A DNA stretch of 29,833 nucleotides from Oscillospiraceae bacterium (lineage in GTDB: Bacteria; Bacillota_A; Clostridia; Oscillospirales; Oscillospiraceae), in NCBI GenBank assembly GCA_017398105.1, contig JAFQHF010000067.1, forward strand, positions 1 through 29,833, written 5' to 3'. The first letter of the stretch is position 1. Each line of letters opens with the position of its first letter. Under the pieces are notes generated by a model. It saw only the letters and a list, made by a program, of their open reading frames with translations. It was not told the DNA's origin and did no database searches. Shown here one piece after another: positions 1 to 7,964 of the stretch. Both the position numbers and the translations under genes were made by a program.

Positions 1-22
1 AAAGTCCGAACTTTTTACAAAG

Positions 23-59
23 AAAAACCACCGTTTTACCTTAGAAAACGGTGGTTTTT
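23..59. terminator. Bidirectional intrinsic terminator
   Basis: A perfect 15-bp inverted repeat (23-37 with 45-59) closes a 7-nt loop. Both arms begin with A and end with T runs, so the hairpin can stop transcripts from either side. It lies directly 3' of the tRNA on the minus strand, and is most likely the tRNA terminator. Confidence 0.85.
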
Positions 60-135
60 TGGTTGCGGAGGCAGGACTCGAACCTACGACCTCCGGGTTA
101 TGAGCCCGACGAGCTTCCAACTGCTCTACTCCGCG
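60..135 (-). tRNA. Initiator tRNA-fMet (anticodon CAT)
   Basis: The minus strand folds into a complete 76-nt cloverleaf with an encoded 3' CCA (62-60) and a CAT anticodon in a CTCATAA loop. Two initiator hallmarks are visible: the first acceptor pair is a C1/A72 mismatch (135 and 64), and the anticodon stem carries three consecutive G-C pairs next to the loop. Elongator tRNA-Met has neither. It stands alone with its own promoter and terminator. Confidence 0.93.
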
Positions 136-164
136 ATATTTGCTGCACCCTTGAGTGCTTAGAT

Positions 165-193
165 AGTATAACATAGCTTTCAGCTTTTGTCAA
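165..193 (-). promoter_or_regulatory. Promoter of tRNA-fMet
   Basis: On the minus strand TTGACA (193-188) and TATACT (170-165) are separated by 17 nt, a near-consensus sigma-A promoter about 30 bp upstream of the tRNA. Confidence 0.75.
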
Positions 194-215
194 GCCCTTA
201 TTTTCTGTCGGATCA

Positions 216-244
216 TTGACATTTTTCCCGGAAATGCATATAAT
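216..244 (+). promoter_or_regulatory. Promoter of the azlC operon
   Basis: TTGACA (216-221) and TATAAT (239-244) with a 17-nt spacer match the sigma-A consensus exactly. The expected transcription start is about 30 nt before the azlC start codon. Confidence 0.85.
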
Positions 245-282
245 CAGAGCATCCTATTTTTTCGCAAAGCGAGTGATTCCCT

Positions 283-975
283 ATGAAACCCCATGCCATC
301 CGTGCCGCTTTTCTGGATACGGTGCCGGTTATGACCGGATATCTGTTTTTGGGCTTCGGCTTTGGCATTCTCATGTATCAAAACGGCTGCGGTGTCCTGT
401 GGGCAGGTGCCATGAGTCTGTTTATTTATGCCGGTTCCATGCAGTATGTGGCTGTCAGTCTGTTTGCTTCCGGGGCCAGTCTTCTGACGGCTGCCCTGAC
501 TGCCTTTGTGGTCAACGCCCGGCATTTGTTTTACGGCATTTCCATGGTGGATGCCTATAAAGGGGCCGGAAAACGCAAGCCCTATATGATCTTTGCCCTG
601 ACGGACGAGACCTATTCCCTGGTTTCCAAAAATCATGTGCCTGAAGGCATCAGCCGCCACAGCTATTGCTTTTTGGTATCCCTGTTCGATCACGCTTATT
701 GGGTCGCAGGCACGGTTCTGGGGAGTCTGGCCGGTTCCCTGATCCCTGTCAATTACGAGGGCATCGAGTTTGTCCTGACCGCACTGTTTGTCACCATTTT
801 TGTGGAGCAATGGCTCAGCACCAAGGATCACCGCCCTGCGGCAGTCGGCGTTGTCTCAACGCTGGCCTGCCTGCTGGTCTTCGGCCGGGATGTTTTTCTG
901 ATTCCCTCCATGGTCATCATTGCAGTTCTTCTGACCGTTATGCGCCGGACCGGCAAGGAGGTTTCCCATGAATAA
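283..975 (+). CDS. azlC: AzlC-family branched-chain amino acid exporter, large subunit
   Basis: A 230-residue integral membrane protein with the AzlC N-terminal pattern: an AFLDTVPVMTGYLFLGFGFG segment, then the FIYAGSMQY and VVNARHLFYG stretches that are characteristic of the family. AzlC pairs with the small AzlD to export branched-chain amino acids and analogues across the cytoplasmic membrane. The length is usual for the family. The following azlD overlaps its end by 8 bp, which supports the pair. The ribosome site before this ATG is weak, but the strong promoter just upstream leaves little room for another start. The exported substrate cannot be read from the sequence. Confidence 0.92.
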   Translation: MKPHAIRAAFLDTVPVMTGYLFLGFGFGILMYQNGCGVLWAGAMSLFIYAGSMQYVAVSLFASGASLLTAALTAFVVNARHLFYGISMVDAYKGAGKRKPYMIFALTDETYSLVSKNHVPEGISRHSYCFLVSLFDHAYWVAGTVLGSLAGSLIPVNYEGIEFVLTALFVTIFVEQWLSTKDHRPAAVGVVSTLACLLVFGRDVFLIPSMVIIAVLLTVMRRTGKEVSHE

Positions 976-1294
976 TCTGCATACTGCCATCTCCATCGCC
1001 GTAATCGCCCTCGTCACTGCCGGACTTCGGTTTCTTCCCTTCCTGATTTTTGGTGAAAACCGAAAAACTCCGCCGCTGGTATCCTACCTGGGTCAGGTGC
1101 TTCCCTATGCCATTATGGGTATGCTGGTGGTTTACTGTCTGAAGGATGTGGATCTGACCGCCGCACCCTTCGGTATTCCGGAGGCCATCGGCTGCGCCGC
1201 TGTCGCCCTGCTGCATATCTGGAAGCGCAATACCCTGCTCAGCATCGGCGCCGGAACCCTCTGCTATATGCTTCTGGTTCAATTTGTCTTTTGA
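968..1294 (+). CDS. azlD: AzlD-family branched-chain amino acid transport small subunit
   Basis: A 108-residue very hydrophobic protein with about four membrane segments, beginning with a short helix followed by the TAGLRFLPFLIFG stretch typical of AzlD. It starts inside the end of azlC (8-bp overlap), and an AAGGAGG ribosome site lies within azlC, indicating translational coupling. It is the obligate partner of AzlC in the known family. The C-terminus (LLVQFVF) ends normally, so the gene is intact. Confidence 0.9.
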   Translation: MNNLHTAISIAVIALVTAGLRFLPFLIFGENRKTPPLVSYLGQVLPYAIMGMLVVYCLKDVDLTAAPFGIPEAIGCAAVALLHIWKRNTLLSIGAGTLCYMLLVQFVF

Positions 1295-1304
1295 GGTATC
1301 GCCT

Positions 1305-1739
1305 ATGCATAACGATTTACAGCATGCCCGCAATCTTCTGGACACAGGCGACTATACCTGCGTGGTCTGCCGTGACCAGACAACGCACACCGCTGTCCGC
1401 CGCGGTGTCCGCCCCCTTCTGGACTGGCTGGATTCCGGCCTGGATCTGCAGGGCTTTTCCGCTGCAGACCGGGTGGTCGGACGCGCCACAGCCTACTTAT
1501 ACTGCCTTCTGGGTGTCCGGCAGGTATATGCCCGGGTCATGAGCCATCCCGCTGCGGAAGTTCTGACCGCCCATGGCATCAGTGCAGAAGCGGATTCTCT
1601 GGTAGAAGGCATCATCAACCGGGCTGGTACGGGCCCCTGTCCGTTCGAAGCTGCCGTTATGGACATCCATACCGCACCCGAAGCCCTGTCCGCCATCCGT
1701 AAAAAAATGCAGCAGCTGCAGCAAGGAGGAACGTTATGA
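1305..1739 (+). CDS. DUF1893-family protein with a probable cytidine-deaminase-like fold
   Basis: A soluble 144-residue protein. I chose the ATG at 1305 because a GAGG site lies about 8 nt upstream; an earlier ATG at 1284 would sit inside azlD. The sequence resembles the DUF1893 family, whose structurally known member (Thermotoga TM1506) has a cytidine-deaminase-like fold. Visible landmarks are the early TCVVCRD strand, the DRVVGRATAYLYCLLG helix (about 56-70) and a GPCPFEAAV segment with Cys112 near residue 110. No biochemical role is established. It overlaps the next gene by 4 bp (ATGA), so it is translated as part of this operon. Confidence 0.72.
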   Translation: MHNDLQHARNLLDTGDYTCVVCRDQTTHTAVRRGVRPLLDWLDSGLDLQGFSAADRVVGRATAYLYCLLGVRQVYARVMSHPAAEVLTAHGISAEADSLVEGIINRAGTGPCPFEAAVMDIHTAPEALSAIRKKMQQLQQGGTL

Positions 1740-2482
1740 AAATCGGAATCCAGGTTTCCAGTCTGAAGCCCCTTCTGCTGACCGAGAAACAGGTCGCAGA
1801 TGCCTTTGCCAACATGAAGCGTCTTGGCTGCGACACGGTGCAGCTGCAGTGGATCGACCCTGCCGTACCCGCTGCGTTTGTCGCGCAGACCCTGCGGGAG
1901 AACCGGATGGAATCTGTCTCTTTCCAGGATTTCTATTCCCTCATTCTGGATGATTTCTCTTACTACACTGACCTGAATGCCGTCACCGGCGGAAAGTGGA
2001 TGTGTGTCAGCCGCATTCCGGATCACCTGAAATCACCGGCAGGTCTGGATCAGTTTATCTGCGACCTGCGGGCCATGCAGGAGCATCTGAACAGCCTCGG
2101 ACAGGTTCTTTGCTTCCATCCCGTCAGTGCCGATTTCGCAGCCGTGCCCGGGATGAATGCGGTGGAATATCTTCTGGAGCATATGCCGGAGCTGGCGCTC
2201 TGCCTTGATCTTTATCATCTGAACCGGAACTGCGCTGATATGCCCGGTTTTATCCGCCGGTATGCCGGCAGAATCTGCATGGTGCATTTCAAAGATGCTG
2301 TCGGCGACACGCTGGTTCCCGCCGGACAGGGCGATACCTGCTGGGATGGCGTGGTTTCCGCCTGTCTTGACGCCGGGATTCCCTATGCTTTTGTGGAACA
2401 GGAACGATGGGATCGTGACCCCTATGACTGTCTGAAAGAAGCTATGGATTGGCTGGACAGACAGATCTGCGCTGCCCGGTAA
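1736..2482 (+). CDS. TIM-barrel sugar phosphate isomerase/epimerase family protein
   Basis: A 248-residue protein of the xylose-isomerase-like / AP endonuclease 2 TIM-barrel superfamily. It starts with the strand MKIGIQVSSL and contains the metal-ligand pattern of the family: a His after VLCF, the Asp and His of LDLYHL, the HFKD motif, and a late Glu in VEQER. Members usually isomerise or epimerise sugars or inositols through a divalent metal. The start is set by an AAGGAGG site 7-8 nt upstream, inside the end of the DUF1893 gene (ATGA overlap). The link to a branched-chain amino acid exporter is not explained by known pathways. Substrate unknown. Confidence 0.8.
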   Translation: MKIGIQVSSLKPLLLTEKQVADAFANMKRLGCDTVQLQWIDPAVPAAFVAQTLRENRMESVSFQDFYSLILDDFSYYTDLNAVTGGKWMCVSRIPDHLKSPAGLDQFICDLRAMQEHLNSLGQVLCFHPVSADFAAVPGMNAVEYLLEHMPELALCLDLYHLNRNCADMPGFIRRYAGRICMVHFKDAVGDTLVPAGQGDTCWDGVVSACLDAGIPYAFVEQERWDRDPYDCLKEAMDWLDRQICAAR

Positions 2483-2543
2483 CGCAAATACGCAATGTAC
2501 TGATTACCTTAAATAAGCACAATATCCATTTGAACATGCTACA

Positions 2544-2622
2544 GTAGGGCGGGCTGCCCTCAGCCCGCCGCAAAACGGCAGATTTGTTTCCGATACGGCG
2601 GCTTGAGGGCAAGCCGCCCTAC
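2544..2622. repeat. GTAGGG...CCCTAC palindromic intergenic element, two-stem form
   Basis: The element is bounded by GTAGGGCGG (from 2544) and CCGCCCTAC (to 2622). Inside are two separate GC-rich hairpins (about 2549-2570 and 2597-2618). The first 31 nt are identical to 15151-15181. This looks like a REP/MITE-type repeat in the gap between the azl operon and the ydcF terminator. No gene is visible in 2483-2684. Confidence 0.8.
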
Positions 2623-2684
2623 AGGAACTGTTTTTCTGTTCCCATTATGATACTTGCTTCGTAAAGGGGATAACCACAATAATC

Positions 2685-2720
2685 AAAAATGGGCCGTTCT
2701 CAAAGGAACAGCCCATTTTT
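2685..2720. terminator. Bidirectional terminator after the ydcF-like gene
   Basis: A 15-bp stem (2685-2699 with 2706-2720, one mismatch) has a 6-nt loop. A and T runs at the outer ends make it usable on both strands. It directly follows the stop codon of the minus-strand ydcF-like gene. Confidence 0.85.
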
Positions 2721-2725
2721 CATGT

Positions 2726-3376
2726 TCATTTTGCCAGCTGCTTGTCATAGCCCATGGCAACAAGGGTATGGAACGCATCCCAGGCTTCCTGGGGAATCAC
2801 CTGGGGCAGCTGGTAGCCCAGGCGGGCATACAGATCCATCCGCTGAAAATCTCCCACAATGACGGAGATGGATGCATTTTCCGAAATACCCTGGCCCTTT
2901 GCCCGCTCCAGATATTCCGGAATGGTCACCTGAGGAGAGGTGACACAGAAATCCAGCTCCGGCCAGTAAACCCCCATGGCAGCCGTGATCCTGCGCTCCA
3001 TAAAAGGCTGGTGGACACCCAGAATTTTTCCATGGGGCACTCCCATGGCGGACAGCAGCTCCCGGGTAAATTCGATGTTTTCCTTCGTGTTGGAAGAACG
3101 GTCTTCCAGGATGATATCCCCGTCCGGGACGCCGCATTCCATCGCTACTCTGGCAAAGCGCACCGCTTCCGGTTCCGGCAGCAGGCCTTCGGTATTGCGT
3201 CCCAGGCCGCCGGTAAACAGGATCTTCGGCGCATACCCCTGATGATACAGCTCTGCGGCCCGGCGGGCAATGTCCGTGTTAAAATTGCCGAAGCCAACGA
3301 TACAGTCAGCTTTTTCCGGCTGCTGATGCATGCCCAGGTAATCCCAGATCACCTGCAGCGGCTGCATAAAGTCCAT
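2726..3376 (-). CDS. YdcF/SanA-like protein (DUF218)
   Basis: A 216-residue protein of the DUF218 family (YdcF, ElyC, SanA). Visible landmarks: the strand ADCIVGFG near residue 24, FTGG (54-57), and the diagnostic LEDRSSNTKEN motif (90-100), with GDFQRM near 175. Family members are tied to envelope or nucleotide-binding roles, but their chemistry is not settled. The start at 3376 has a GGAGGG site 6 nt upstream; longer versions would run into the upstream terminator. No membrane segment is seen, so this copy is probably cytoplasmic. It lies just after the nanA terminator with almost no room for its own promoter, so expression likely depends on read-through. Confidence 0.8.
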   Translation of the reverse strand: MDFMQPLQVIWDYLGMHQQPEKADCIVGFGNFNTDIARRAAELYHQGYAPKILFTGGLGRNTEGLLPEPEAVRFARVAMECGVPDGDIILEDRSSNTKENIEFTRELLSAMGVPHGKILGVHQPFMERRITAAMGVYWPELDFCVTSPQVTIPEYLERAKGQGISENASISVIVGDFQRMDLYARLGYQLPQVIPQEAWDAFHTLVAMGYDKQLAK

Positions 3377-3393
3377 ATTGATCCCTCCATGAA

Positions 3394-3423
3394 AAAGCTG
3401 CCGGGTCAATCCCCGGCAGCTTT
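3394..3423 (-). terminator. Terminator between nanA and the ydcF-like gene
   Basis: On the minus strand a 12-bp perfect stem (3423-3412 with 3405-3394) closes a 6-nt loop and runs into TTTTTC. It sits 7 nt after the nanA stop and only about 5 nt before the ydcF ribosome site, so it probably attenuates rather than abolishes ydcF expression. Confidence 0.8.
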
Positions 3424-3430
3424 GTGTCAT

Positions 3431-4339
3431 TTAGCAGTACTTGGCAACAGCAGCCCGGATCATGGCAACCGCCTCATCCACGATGGGGTAGTCGCTCTCG
3501 ATCAGCTCAGCCAGAGGTGCCCGGACGGAGCCGCAGTCAGGGCAGCCCATTTTGCGCAGAGCTTCCTTGATCATGCCGTACATATTGCCGTGACCGGAGC
3601 ACAGCTTGTAGATGATGCGGCAGCAATCGTTCTGGATCTCCAGAGCCTTGGCCATGTCGCCTTCCTTAACGCAGCGGTACAGCTCCACATACAGCTCAGG
3701 CATAGCACCGTAAGTGCCGCCGATGCCGCCAACAGCGCCCATGACCAGACCGGAAATCAGCTGCTCATCGGGACCGTTGAAGACGATGGCACCCTCGTCG
3801 CGCCACATCTGGATATCCTGGGTGGGCATGGAGGAGTTCTTGACACCGATAACTCTGGGGTTCTTCAGCATTTCCTTCAGCAGGGGCACGGACAGGGAAA
3901 CACCGGCCAGCTGAGGAATGTTGTAGATGATGAAATCGGTGTTGGGAGCTGCTGCGCTCATGTCATTCCAGTACTTGGCAATGGCATAGGGGGGCAGCTT
4001 GAAGTAGATGGGAGGAATGGAAGCGATGGCATCCACGCCCAGAGCTTCTGCATGGGCTGCCAGTTCCTGAGAATCGGCAGTGTTGTTGCAGGCGATGTGG
4101 GCGATGACCGTCAGCTTACCCTTGGCTTCCGCCATGACATTCTCCAGAACCAGCTTGCGTTCTTCCTTGCTCTGGTAGATGCACTCGCCGGAGGAGCCGC
4201 CAACGTAAACGCCCTGGACACCCTTCTCGATGAACCAGCGGGTCAGTTCCCGGACACCTTCCGGATTGATCTTGCCCTCTGCATCATAGCAGGCGTAGAA
4301 TGCAGGAATAATGCCCTCGTATTTCTTGATATCAGTCAT
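3431..4339 (-). CDS. nanA: N-acetylneuraminate lyase (DHDPS/NAL family aldolase)
   Basis: A 302-residue class I aldolase of the dihydrodipicolinate synthase/N-acetylneuraminate lyase family, which would split N-acetylneuraminate into ManNAc and pyruvate in the cytoplasm. The active-site set is visible: GGSSGE (47-52) in the position of the carboxylate-binding loop, YNIP with Tyr139, and the Schiff-base Lys167 in GVKNSS. These are almost the same numbers as Tyr137 and Lys165 of the E. coli enzyme. The ATG at 4339 has AGGAG 7 nt upstream; a closer in-frame ATG at 4345 would be too near it. It follows two sugar ABC permeases and is not far from an AGE-type epimerase, which favours NAL over DapA. 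Other aldol substrates remain possible. Confidence 0.88.
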   Translation of the reverse strand: MTDIKKYEGIIPAFYACYDAEGKINPEGVRELTRWFIEKGVQGVYVGGSSGECIYQSKEERKLVLENVMAEAKGKLTVIAHIACNNTADSQELAAHAEALGVDAIASIPPIYFKLPPYAIAKYWNDMSAAAPNTDFIIYNIPQLAGVSLSVPLLKEMLKNPRVIGVKNSSMPTQDIQMWRDEGAIVFNGPDEQLISGLVMGAVGGIGGTYGAMPELYVELYRCVKEGDMAKALEIQNDCCRIIYKLCSGHGNMYGMIKEALRKMGCPDCGSVRAPLAELIESDYPIVDEAVAMIRAAVAKYC

Positions 4340-4377
4340 AATCATTCTCCTATGTATGTGTTTTGATCCGTACCCAC

Positions 4378-4406
4378 AGTATAGCACGGCAGGAATCAAA
4401 GCACAA
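4378..4406 (-). promoter_or_regulatory. Internal promoter in front of nanA
   Basis: In the 72-bp gap after the permease gene the minus strand has TTGTGC (4406-4401), a 17-nt spacer and TATACT (4383-4378). The -10 is good and the -35 is moderate. It would allow nanA to be made apart from the transporter. Confidence 0.5.
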
Positions 4407-4411
4407 GTGGT

Positions 4412-5371
4412 TTAACCCTTGACAGCACCCATGGTGATGCCCTTGGTGAAGTACTTCTGGAAGATCAGGAACACGATGATGATGGGCACGGAAGCCAGTG
4501 CGGAGCCGGCCATCAGAATGCCGAAGTCGGTGGAATTTTCGCCCTGCATGGTGGCGATACCCACGGAAATGGTCAGTTCCTTGGTACCCATCAGCATGAT
4601 CAGCTGCATGAAGTAGTCATTCCAGGAATTGATGAAAGTGAAGATGGCACAGGCACCAACACCGGGCTTGATCATGGGGAACATGACATCGGTGAATGTA
4701 CGCCACTCAGAAGCGCCGTCAATGCGGCAGGCTTCCACCATTTCGGTGGGGATGCCCTCTGCAAACTGCTTCAGCAGGAACACACCAAAGGGCCAGCCGA
4801 TTACGGGGAAGATAACGGCCCAGATGGTATCATACAGACCCAGAGCAGACATTTCACGAACCAGAGGGATCAGAATGACCTGCTTGGGCAGTGCCATGGC
4901 GCAGACAATCAGGCTGAACAGGATGGTCTTGCCATAGAAGCGCTTCTTTGCCAGGGCATAACCGGCCATTGCTGCGGTCAGACAGGTCAGCAGCATGGAG
5001 GTCACGGACATGAATACAGTATTCACCAGCCAGCGGATGGCACCGGGAACGGTAGGGCCGGTGACGGTAATGGTGGAGCCAAGCTTGAGGACATAACCAA
5101 AAGCGGAAATCTTCAGTCCGGGAATGGTAAAGTCAAACAGAGGCGCAGAGCGCTTGCTCATCAGATTCTCGTAGTTGGTCGTAACCCATTCCTTGGGCCA
5201 CCAGGTGGGCGTGCTGGAAATAATTTCCGCTTTAGCCTTGAAGGAGCCGGTAATGATCCAGTACAGAGGGAACAGGAAGGTAAATGCGATAATGCAGATA
5301 ATGATGCAGGAAGCGATATTATAGATCCGCTCTCTGCGCTTTTCTACATCCAGACGGTCAAAATTTTTCAT
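4412..5371 (-). CDS. Carbohydrate ABC transporter permease, MalG type
   Basis: A 319-residue inner-membrane permease with six predicted membrane segments, the first at about residues 21-42. The EAA loop that docks on the ATPase is clear at about 213-234 (EACRIDGASEW...), with the MalG-type C-terminal end. I chose ATG 5371, which has GGAGGG 8-9 nt upstream; a GTG at 5380 would touch the ribosome site. A stretch of about 30 residues (71-100) between membrane segments 1 and 2 is longer than in MalG and fits an outside loop. Its partner is the gene immediately upstream. No ATPase gene is present, so a shared MsmX-like ATPase elsewhere is expected. Confidence 0.9.
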   Translation of the reverse strand: MKNFDRLDVEKRRERIYNIASCIIICIIAFTFLFPLYWIITGSFKAKAEIISSTPTWWPKEWVTTNYENLMSKRSAPLFDFTIPGLKISAFGYVLKLGSTITVTGPTVPGAIRWLVNTVFMSVTSMLLTCLTAAMAGYALAKKRFYGKTILFSLIVCAMALPKQVILIPLVREMSALGLYDTIWAVIFPVIGWPFGVFLLKQFAEGIPTEMVEACRIDGASEWRTFTDVMFPMIKPGVGACAIFTFINSWNDYFMQLIMLMGTKELTISVGIATMQGENSTDFGILMAGSALASVPIIIVFLIFQKYFTKGITMGAVKG

Positions 5372-5386
5372 ATACAGCACCCTCCT

Positions 5387-6307
5387 TTACTTTTCTTCGC
5401 CCAGCTTAAACTGGATGGCAGAGAGGATGGCAATGATGATTGCCAGAACGACACCCATTGCATTGCCGTAGCCGTACTTGTACAGTTTGAAGGCGCTGTA
5501 ATAGATGTAGTACATAATGGTCATGGTGGAGTTCTTGGGGCCACCGGAGGTCAGCAACTGGATCAGTGCGAAGCACTGGAAGGAGTTGATGGTGGTGATG
5601 ACCAGGATGTACAGAGTAGTGGGCATCATCTGGGGCCACTTGATCTTCCAGAATGCCTGCATCTGGGTAGCACCGTCCACTTCGGCAGCTTCCACCAGGG
5701 ACTTGTCCACGTTGTCCAGAGCGGAAACATACAGCACGATGGGCTGGCCCACGGAAGTGGTCAGCAGGATCAGAATAATGCAGCCCAGGGCATACTTGGT
5801 GTCGCCCAGCCAGTTGATATTCTTTTCAATAATGCCCAGGCCATCGCTGCCCATGACATAGTTCAGAATACCATAGTAGTTGTTGAACATCCACTTCCAG
5901 ACCATGGTAACGGCCACGGAGCCGGTGACCACGGGCAGGTAGAAAATGCATCGGAAGGCAGAGGTTGCAGCCACTGGCATCTTAGCAATGACAGAAGCAA
6001 CCCAGAGAGAAAAAGCACAGGTAACGGGAACAGACACCAGAACGATGACCATGGTGTTTTTCAGTGCGATCCAGAACACTTCATCCTGCAGCAGCATCCG
6101 ATAGTTTTCGAAGCCGATGAAGATATCTTCCCGGTCCATACCGGAGGTGGCGTCATAGAAGCTGGTACGCACGCACATGAACATGGGGTACAGAACGAAC
6201 ACGACGAAAAACAGCAGGAAGGGCAACAGGAACAGGTAAGCCGCGATATTTTCCTGAATGACCAGTCTTCGGGTGTTCTTGCTCACGACAATTTTCTTGT
6301 TAGCCAA
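5387..6307 (-). CDS. Carbohydrate ABC transporter permease, MalF/UgpA type
   Basis: A 306-residue inner-membrane permease. The first membrane segment covers about residues 22-42 (YLFLLPFLLFF...), the CUT1-family LPVVTG stretch is near 124-129, and the EAA loop is at about 206-229 (EAAEVDGATQMQAFW). The start is TTG at 6307: an in-frame TGA lies 9 nt upstream, no Met codon occurs in the next 40 codons, and an AAAGGG ribosome site is spaced correctly. It lies downstream of the binding-protein gene, across a 200-bp gap that holds a palindromic repeat and a hairpin, and 15 nt upstream of the second permease. Confidence 0.9.
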   Translation of the reverse strand: MANKKIVVSKNTRRLVIQENIAAYLFLLPFLLFFVVFVLYPMFMCVRTSFYDATSGMDREDIFIGFENYRMLLQDEVFWIALKNTMVIVLVSVPVTCAFSLWVASVIAKMPVAATSAFRCIFYLPVVTGSVAVTMVWKWMFNNYYGILNYVMGSDGLGIIEKNINWLGDTKYALGCIILILLTTSVGQPIVLYVSALDNVDKSLVEAAEVDGATQMQAFWKIKWPQMMPTTLYILVITTINSFQCFALIQLLTSGGPKNSTMTIMYYIYYSAFKLYKYGYGNAMGVVLAIIIAILSAIQFKLGEEK

Positions 6308-6340
6308 GGAGGTTCACCCTTTCATTTTTTAGGCAACGAT

Positions 6341-6408
6341 GTAGGGCGGGGGCTCGCCCCCGTCATAGGCAGGTCTTCCGCCGTGGCAGAAGCAAGCCCC
6401 CGCCCTAC
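6341..6408. repeat. GTAGGG...CCCTAC palindromic intergenic element
   Basis: The outer arms GTAGGGCGGGGGCT (6341-6354) and AGCAAGCCCCCGCCCTAC (6391-6408) are nearly complementary, with a smaller hairpin in the first arm (about 6346-6361). It belongs to the same family as the element at 2544-2622. It is located inside the sugar transporter operon, between binding protein and permease. Confidence 0.75.
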
Positions 6409-6442
6409 GGTGAAGTCCATTATCATATCTGTAATAAGCTCA

Positions 6443-6472
6443 GCGCCCCTCCCCTTTTACGGGAAGGGGCGC
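6443..6472 (-). terminator. Hairpin between binding protein and permease genes (attenuator or RNA-stabilising stem)
   Basis: An 8-bp GC stem (6443-6450 with 6465-6472) is extended by three more pairs beyond a bulge. On the minus strand, the sense direction, no T run follows, so it is not a standard terminator. Such stems commonly raise binding-protein mRNA relative to the permease mRNA. On the plus strand it is followed by CTTTTC. Confidence 0.5.
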
Positions 6473-6507
6473 TTTTCGGGTTAAGTTTGACTCTATGCGT
6501 CAGAGGA

Positions 6508-7818
6508 TCAGCCGGCGTTGGCAACGTCCTGAGCAGCAGTCATCTCAGCCAGGATGGCCTCGACGGAGCCGTCGGAAGCGTCAACACGCTGCAGCATGTT
6601 CCACCACTCGGTACGGGCGTTGGTCCAGTTGGTGGTGATCTGGTAGTAGTCACCCATCATGGGAGCAACCAGCATGTACTCGGGCAGCAGGGGGTTCAGC
6701 TCAGCGCTGTTGGCCAGATCACGGCAGGGAGCGAAGGTGGAAGCCTTAACAGCCTTGAAGTACTGCTCGTCGGACTCGGTCATGAACTTGATGAAGGTCT
6801 TTGCAGCCTCGATCTTAGCCTCGTCGCCGTTGTTGAACACGCCGAAGCCCCAGATGCCGCCCTGCAGGGAGGGAGTGGAATCGGAGGGGAATGCCATGGG
6901 CAGGACGTCGAAGGTCAGAGCGTCAGCATTGTTGACTTCCTGAGAGATGTTCCAGCAGAAAGCCATCTGGAAGGTGCCGTTGACGAAAGCAGTGATTTCG
7001 TCGGAAGCAACGATAGCGGTGTCGAAGGAGATGCCGTCCTGGGCATACAGCTTAGCCAGAGCCTCAGCGTTCTCCTGGGAAGCGTAGGTATAAGCGGTGT
7101 GCTCAGCATTGGCATAGGTGCCGCCGCCGATGTTGGTGATCAGAGCGCGGGTGCCCTGGTCGCCGCCCTGGCCGCCGCAGTAGATGACGCCAACGTTCTC
7201 GTGGCCGGCATCGTAAACAGCCTGAACAGCCTTGAAGAAGTCTTCAACGGAGTTCCAGGTACGGGTCTCTTCGTTCAGGTACTGCAGAGCGCCGGCAGCC
7301 TCGAAGACATCGCGGTTGATGGCCATGCAGTGAGTGATCATACAAACGGGCAGCTCGTACATCTCGCCGTTGGCGGAGGTGCAGGTAGCAGCAACAGACT
7401 CATAGGTGCCGGCGGGAACGATGTCCTTCAGGTCAACCAGATAGCCTTCTGCGCCCCACTTTGCGATCAGACGCTCGGGGCCTTCCATGATGATGTCGGG
7501 AGCCTTCTTGCCCTCAACAGCGGTGGACAGCTTGTCGTCGCCGTTGGTGTAATCCAAGTACTCGACCTTGACGGTGATGTTGGGATAAGCAGCGCTGAAA
7601 TCAGCGATCAGCTCGGAGACAGTAGCCTCGTCAACCCAGTTACCAACAGGGTAGGTCCACAGGGAGATCTCAACGGGAGCAGCTTCAGGAGCAGCTTCGG
7701 GAGCTGCAGCAGCAGCCTGAGTCTCTGCGGGTGCGGGCTCTTCGGCCTTCTCAACAGAGCAAGCTGCCAGAGACAGAACCATGACCAGAGCCAGCAGAAG
7801 TGCGATAAACTTCTTCAT
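6508..7818 (-). CDS. Sugar ABC transporter substrate-binding lipoprotein
   Basis: A 436-residue extracellular solute-binding protein (family 1, MalE/UgpB type). It begins with a lipoprotein signal peptide, MKKF then a hydrophobic run ending in LSLAAC, so Cys20 is lipidated. Residues 21-50 are an Ala/Glu/Pro-rich tether, and the mature fold starts at VEISLWTYPVGNW. An AGGAGG site precedes ATG 7818. It is the first gene of the minus-strand transporter operon with two permeases and nanA, so a sialic acid or related amino-sugar ligand is likely by context; the sequence alone does not prove it. Codon choice is strongly biased, consistent with high expression. Confidence 0.9.
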   Translation of the reverse strand: MKKFIALLLALVMVLSLAACSVEKAEEPAPAETQAAAAAPEAAPEAAPVEISLWTYPVGNWVDEATVSELIADFSAAYPNITVKVEYLDYTNGDDKLSTAVEGKKAPDIIMEGPERLIAKWGAEGYLVDLKDIVPAGTYESVAATCTSANGEMYELPVCMITHCMAINRDVFEAAGALQYLNEETRTWNSVEDFFKAVQAVYDAGHENVGVIYCGGQGGDQGTRALITNIGGGTYANAEHTAYTYASQENAEALAKLYAQDGISFDTAIVASDEITAFVNGTFQMAFCWNISQEVNNADALTFDVLPMAFPSDSTPSLQGGIWGFGVFNNGDEAKIEAAKTFIKFMTESDEQYFKAVKASTFAPCRDLANSAELNPLLPEYMLVAPMMGDYYQITTNWTNARTEWWNMLQRVDASDGSVEAILAEMTAAQDVANAG

Positions 7819-7850
7819 TTGTTTTCCTCCTAAAATTTTCTGATATGCTT

Positions 7851-7925
7851 ACGGTGTTTCACCGTGAAAGCCAAAGCAGCATTCCACCCTCATGGCATTG
7901 AGGATGGAAAAGGGCTAGCCCTTTT
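7851..7925 (-). other. Structured leader of the sugar transporter operon
   Basis: The leader between the promoter and ATG 7818 (about 140 nt) holds three consecutive inverted repeats: an 18-bp perfect palindrome (7908-7925), an 11-bp stem with one mismatch (7882-7892 with 7899-7909), and a 6-bp stem with a 3-nt loop (7851-7856 with 7860-7865). The rest of the 361-bp divergent gap (7819-8179) is AT-rich and carries the two promoters; no gene is seen in it. Confidence 0.55.
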
Positions 7926-7964
7926 TCACAAAATCCGCAGTTCGGGACTTTGTTTTCTGATTCA

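Noticed and set aside
2654..4366. A 570-codon open frame on the plus strand
   Set aside because: Antisense to nanA and the ydcF-like gene, both with clear motifs and ribosome sites; it also reads through two terminator hairpins.
6487..7833. A 448-codon open frame on the plus strand over the binding-protein gene
   Set aside because: Antisense to a clear lipoprotein gene; Gly/Val/Ser-rich shadow translation.
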